A stretch of DNA of 6,819 nucleotides from assembly GCA_039679375.1 (NCBI GenBank), contig JBDKVA010000031.1, forward strand, positions 1 through 6,819. The letters are read 5' to 3'. A model generated the notes under the pieces. It was not told the DNA's origin and did no database searches. It saw only the letters and a program-made list of their open reading frames with translations. This document shows positions 6,245 to 6,819 of the stretch, piece after piece. The position numbers and the translations under genes are program-made. Each line of letters opens with the position of its first letter. The stretch's first letter is position 1. The DNA is from JBDKVA01 sp039679375. Its GTDB lineage: Bacteria > Bacillota > Clostridia > Acetivibrionales > DTU013.

Positions 6245-6353
6245 TAAATATTATTTAAATACTACGGAAAATGGCTGGAAGCTTGTGATTTGGAATAAAA
6301 CTGCCAATTAAATTAGCGAATTATTCCGTTTTTGTCAAATCTATTCATTTGTA
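6245..6353. other. AT-rich convergent intergenic stretch
   Basis: This stretch lies between the sspF terminator and the glycosyltransferase stop. It holds a loose inverted repeat, GGAATAA (6292-6298) and TTATTCC (6321-6327), with a 22-base loop and GTTTTT after it on the plus strand. No gene or firm terminator for the minus-strand transcript is seen. Confidence 0.4.
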
Positions 6354-6819
6354 TTAAGGCCCGGTTTTGAGTATATTATGATAAAGCTCAAATACTTTAT
6401 CAAGCATACTGTCTAAATTAAAGTATCCCATAATACGAGCTTTTGCACGCATGCCCATTTGTATTCTTTCGCTATCATTATCAATGAGCCGCTGCATTGC
6501 TTTACCAAGTGCAATTGCGTCGCCTGGCGGTACAGTTAAGCCGGTTTGTTCGTGTAAGCTTACATAGGGTACACCTGTCGGAAGTGAAGTATTTATAACA
6601 GGCTTTGAGCAAGCCATAGCTTCGAGTTGTACTAAGCCAAAAGCTTCACTGTTGGCAATAGAAGGTAAAACAAGCATATCACATTCGTTTAAAAGTATTT
6701 TTATACTATAGTTATCCAAATTTCGAGTAAAAACTACATTTTCAGCAATTCCTAGATTTCGTGCCTGTTCTTCCAGTTGTGCCCTCAAAGGACCATCTCC
6801 TACAATATAGAGTTGTGCC
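6354..6819 (-). CDS. Glycosyltransferase, GT4 family, C-terminal part (5' end outside window)
   Basis: The minus-strand frame is open to the right edge, so only the last 154 residues are visible. They cover the nucleotide-sugar-binding half of a GT-B fold enzyme: AQLYIVGDGPLRAQLEEQA (strand, GDGP loop and helix), VVFTRNL, the acceptor/donor stretch CDMLVLPS, then SEAFGLVQLEAMACSKPVI with the E-x7-E motif of retaining GT4 enzymes, TSLPTGVPYV, and GLTVPPGDAIALGKAMQRLI. Such enzymes move a sugar from a nucleotide donor onto a lipid or growing glycan at the cytoplasmic face of the membrane, usually for capsule, exopolysaccharide or lipopolysaccharide-like polymers. Substrate cannot be told. The TTG at 6788 is not the true start, because coding similarity continues upstream of it. 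Codon use looks more AT-rich than in the spore genes. Confidence 0.93.
   Translation of the reverse strand, partial: AQLYIVGDGPLRAQLEEQARNLGIAENVVFTRNLDNYSIKILLNECDMLVLPSIANSEAFGLVQLEAMACSKPVINTSLPTGVPYVSLHEQTGLTVPPGDAIALGKAMQRLIDNDSERIQMGMRAKARIMGYFNLDSMLDKVFELYHNILKTGP

Noticed and set aside
1..6819. Insertion sequence, phage, CRISPR or tRNA content
   Set aside because: No terminal inverted repeats with a transposase, no regularly spaced repeats, no cloverleaf and no phage-type proteins were seen.

Overview
The window looks like chromosomal DNA from a spore-forming Firmicute, most likely of class Clostridia with moderate GC. The evidence is a CwlJ-type spore cortex hydrolase, a GerQ-like coat protein and an SspF-like small acid-soluble spore protein within 1.6 kb. 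Strong AGGAGG-type ribosome binding sites precede most genes. Genus cannot be decided from this stretch.

Left part (1-4555, plus strand): a tight operon already under way at the left edge. It holds the 3' end of an unidentified gene (1-210), a 216-residue beta-rich protein with a WPEG motif (223-873), a GTPase with an N-terminal CxxC...CxxC metal-binding region (886-2139), and an 803-residue protein with one C-terminal membrane anchor (2144-4555). Gaps between genes are 12, 12 and 4 bp, so the genes are almost certainly co-transcribed. The GTPase plus large partner match, from memory, the predicted GTPase-centred systems whose large partner is called GTPase-associated protein 1 (GAP1). These have been proposed to act in biological conflict or signalling. 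No reaction or target has been shown for this version, and this operon is the most interesting part of the window.

Middle (4556-5839, minus strand): a strong hairpin terminator separates the GTPase operon from a convergent pair of spore genes, cwlJ (upstream) and a gerQ-like gene (downstream). In Bacillus, GerQ is needed to place CwlJ in the spore coat, where CwlJ degrades cortex peptidoglycan during germination. The adjacency supports the same partnership here.

Right part (5840-6819): a short intergenic region with a 14-bp direct repeat lies between divergent cwlJ and an sspF-like gene (6024-6197, plus strand), which ends at a clear hairpin. A convergent glycosyltransferase gene of the GT4 type (minus strand, 5' end outside the window) follows.

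No tRNA, rRNA, CRISPR array, insertion sequence or phage gene was seen. No gene-free stretch exceeds 300 bases.
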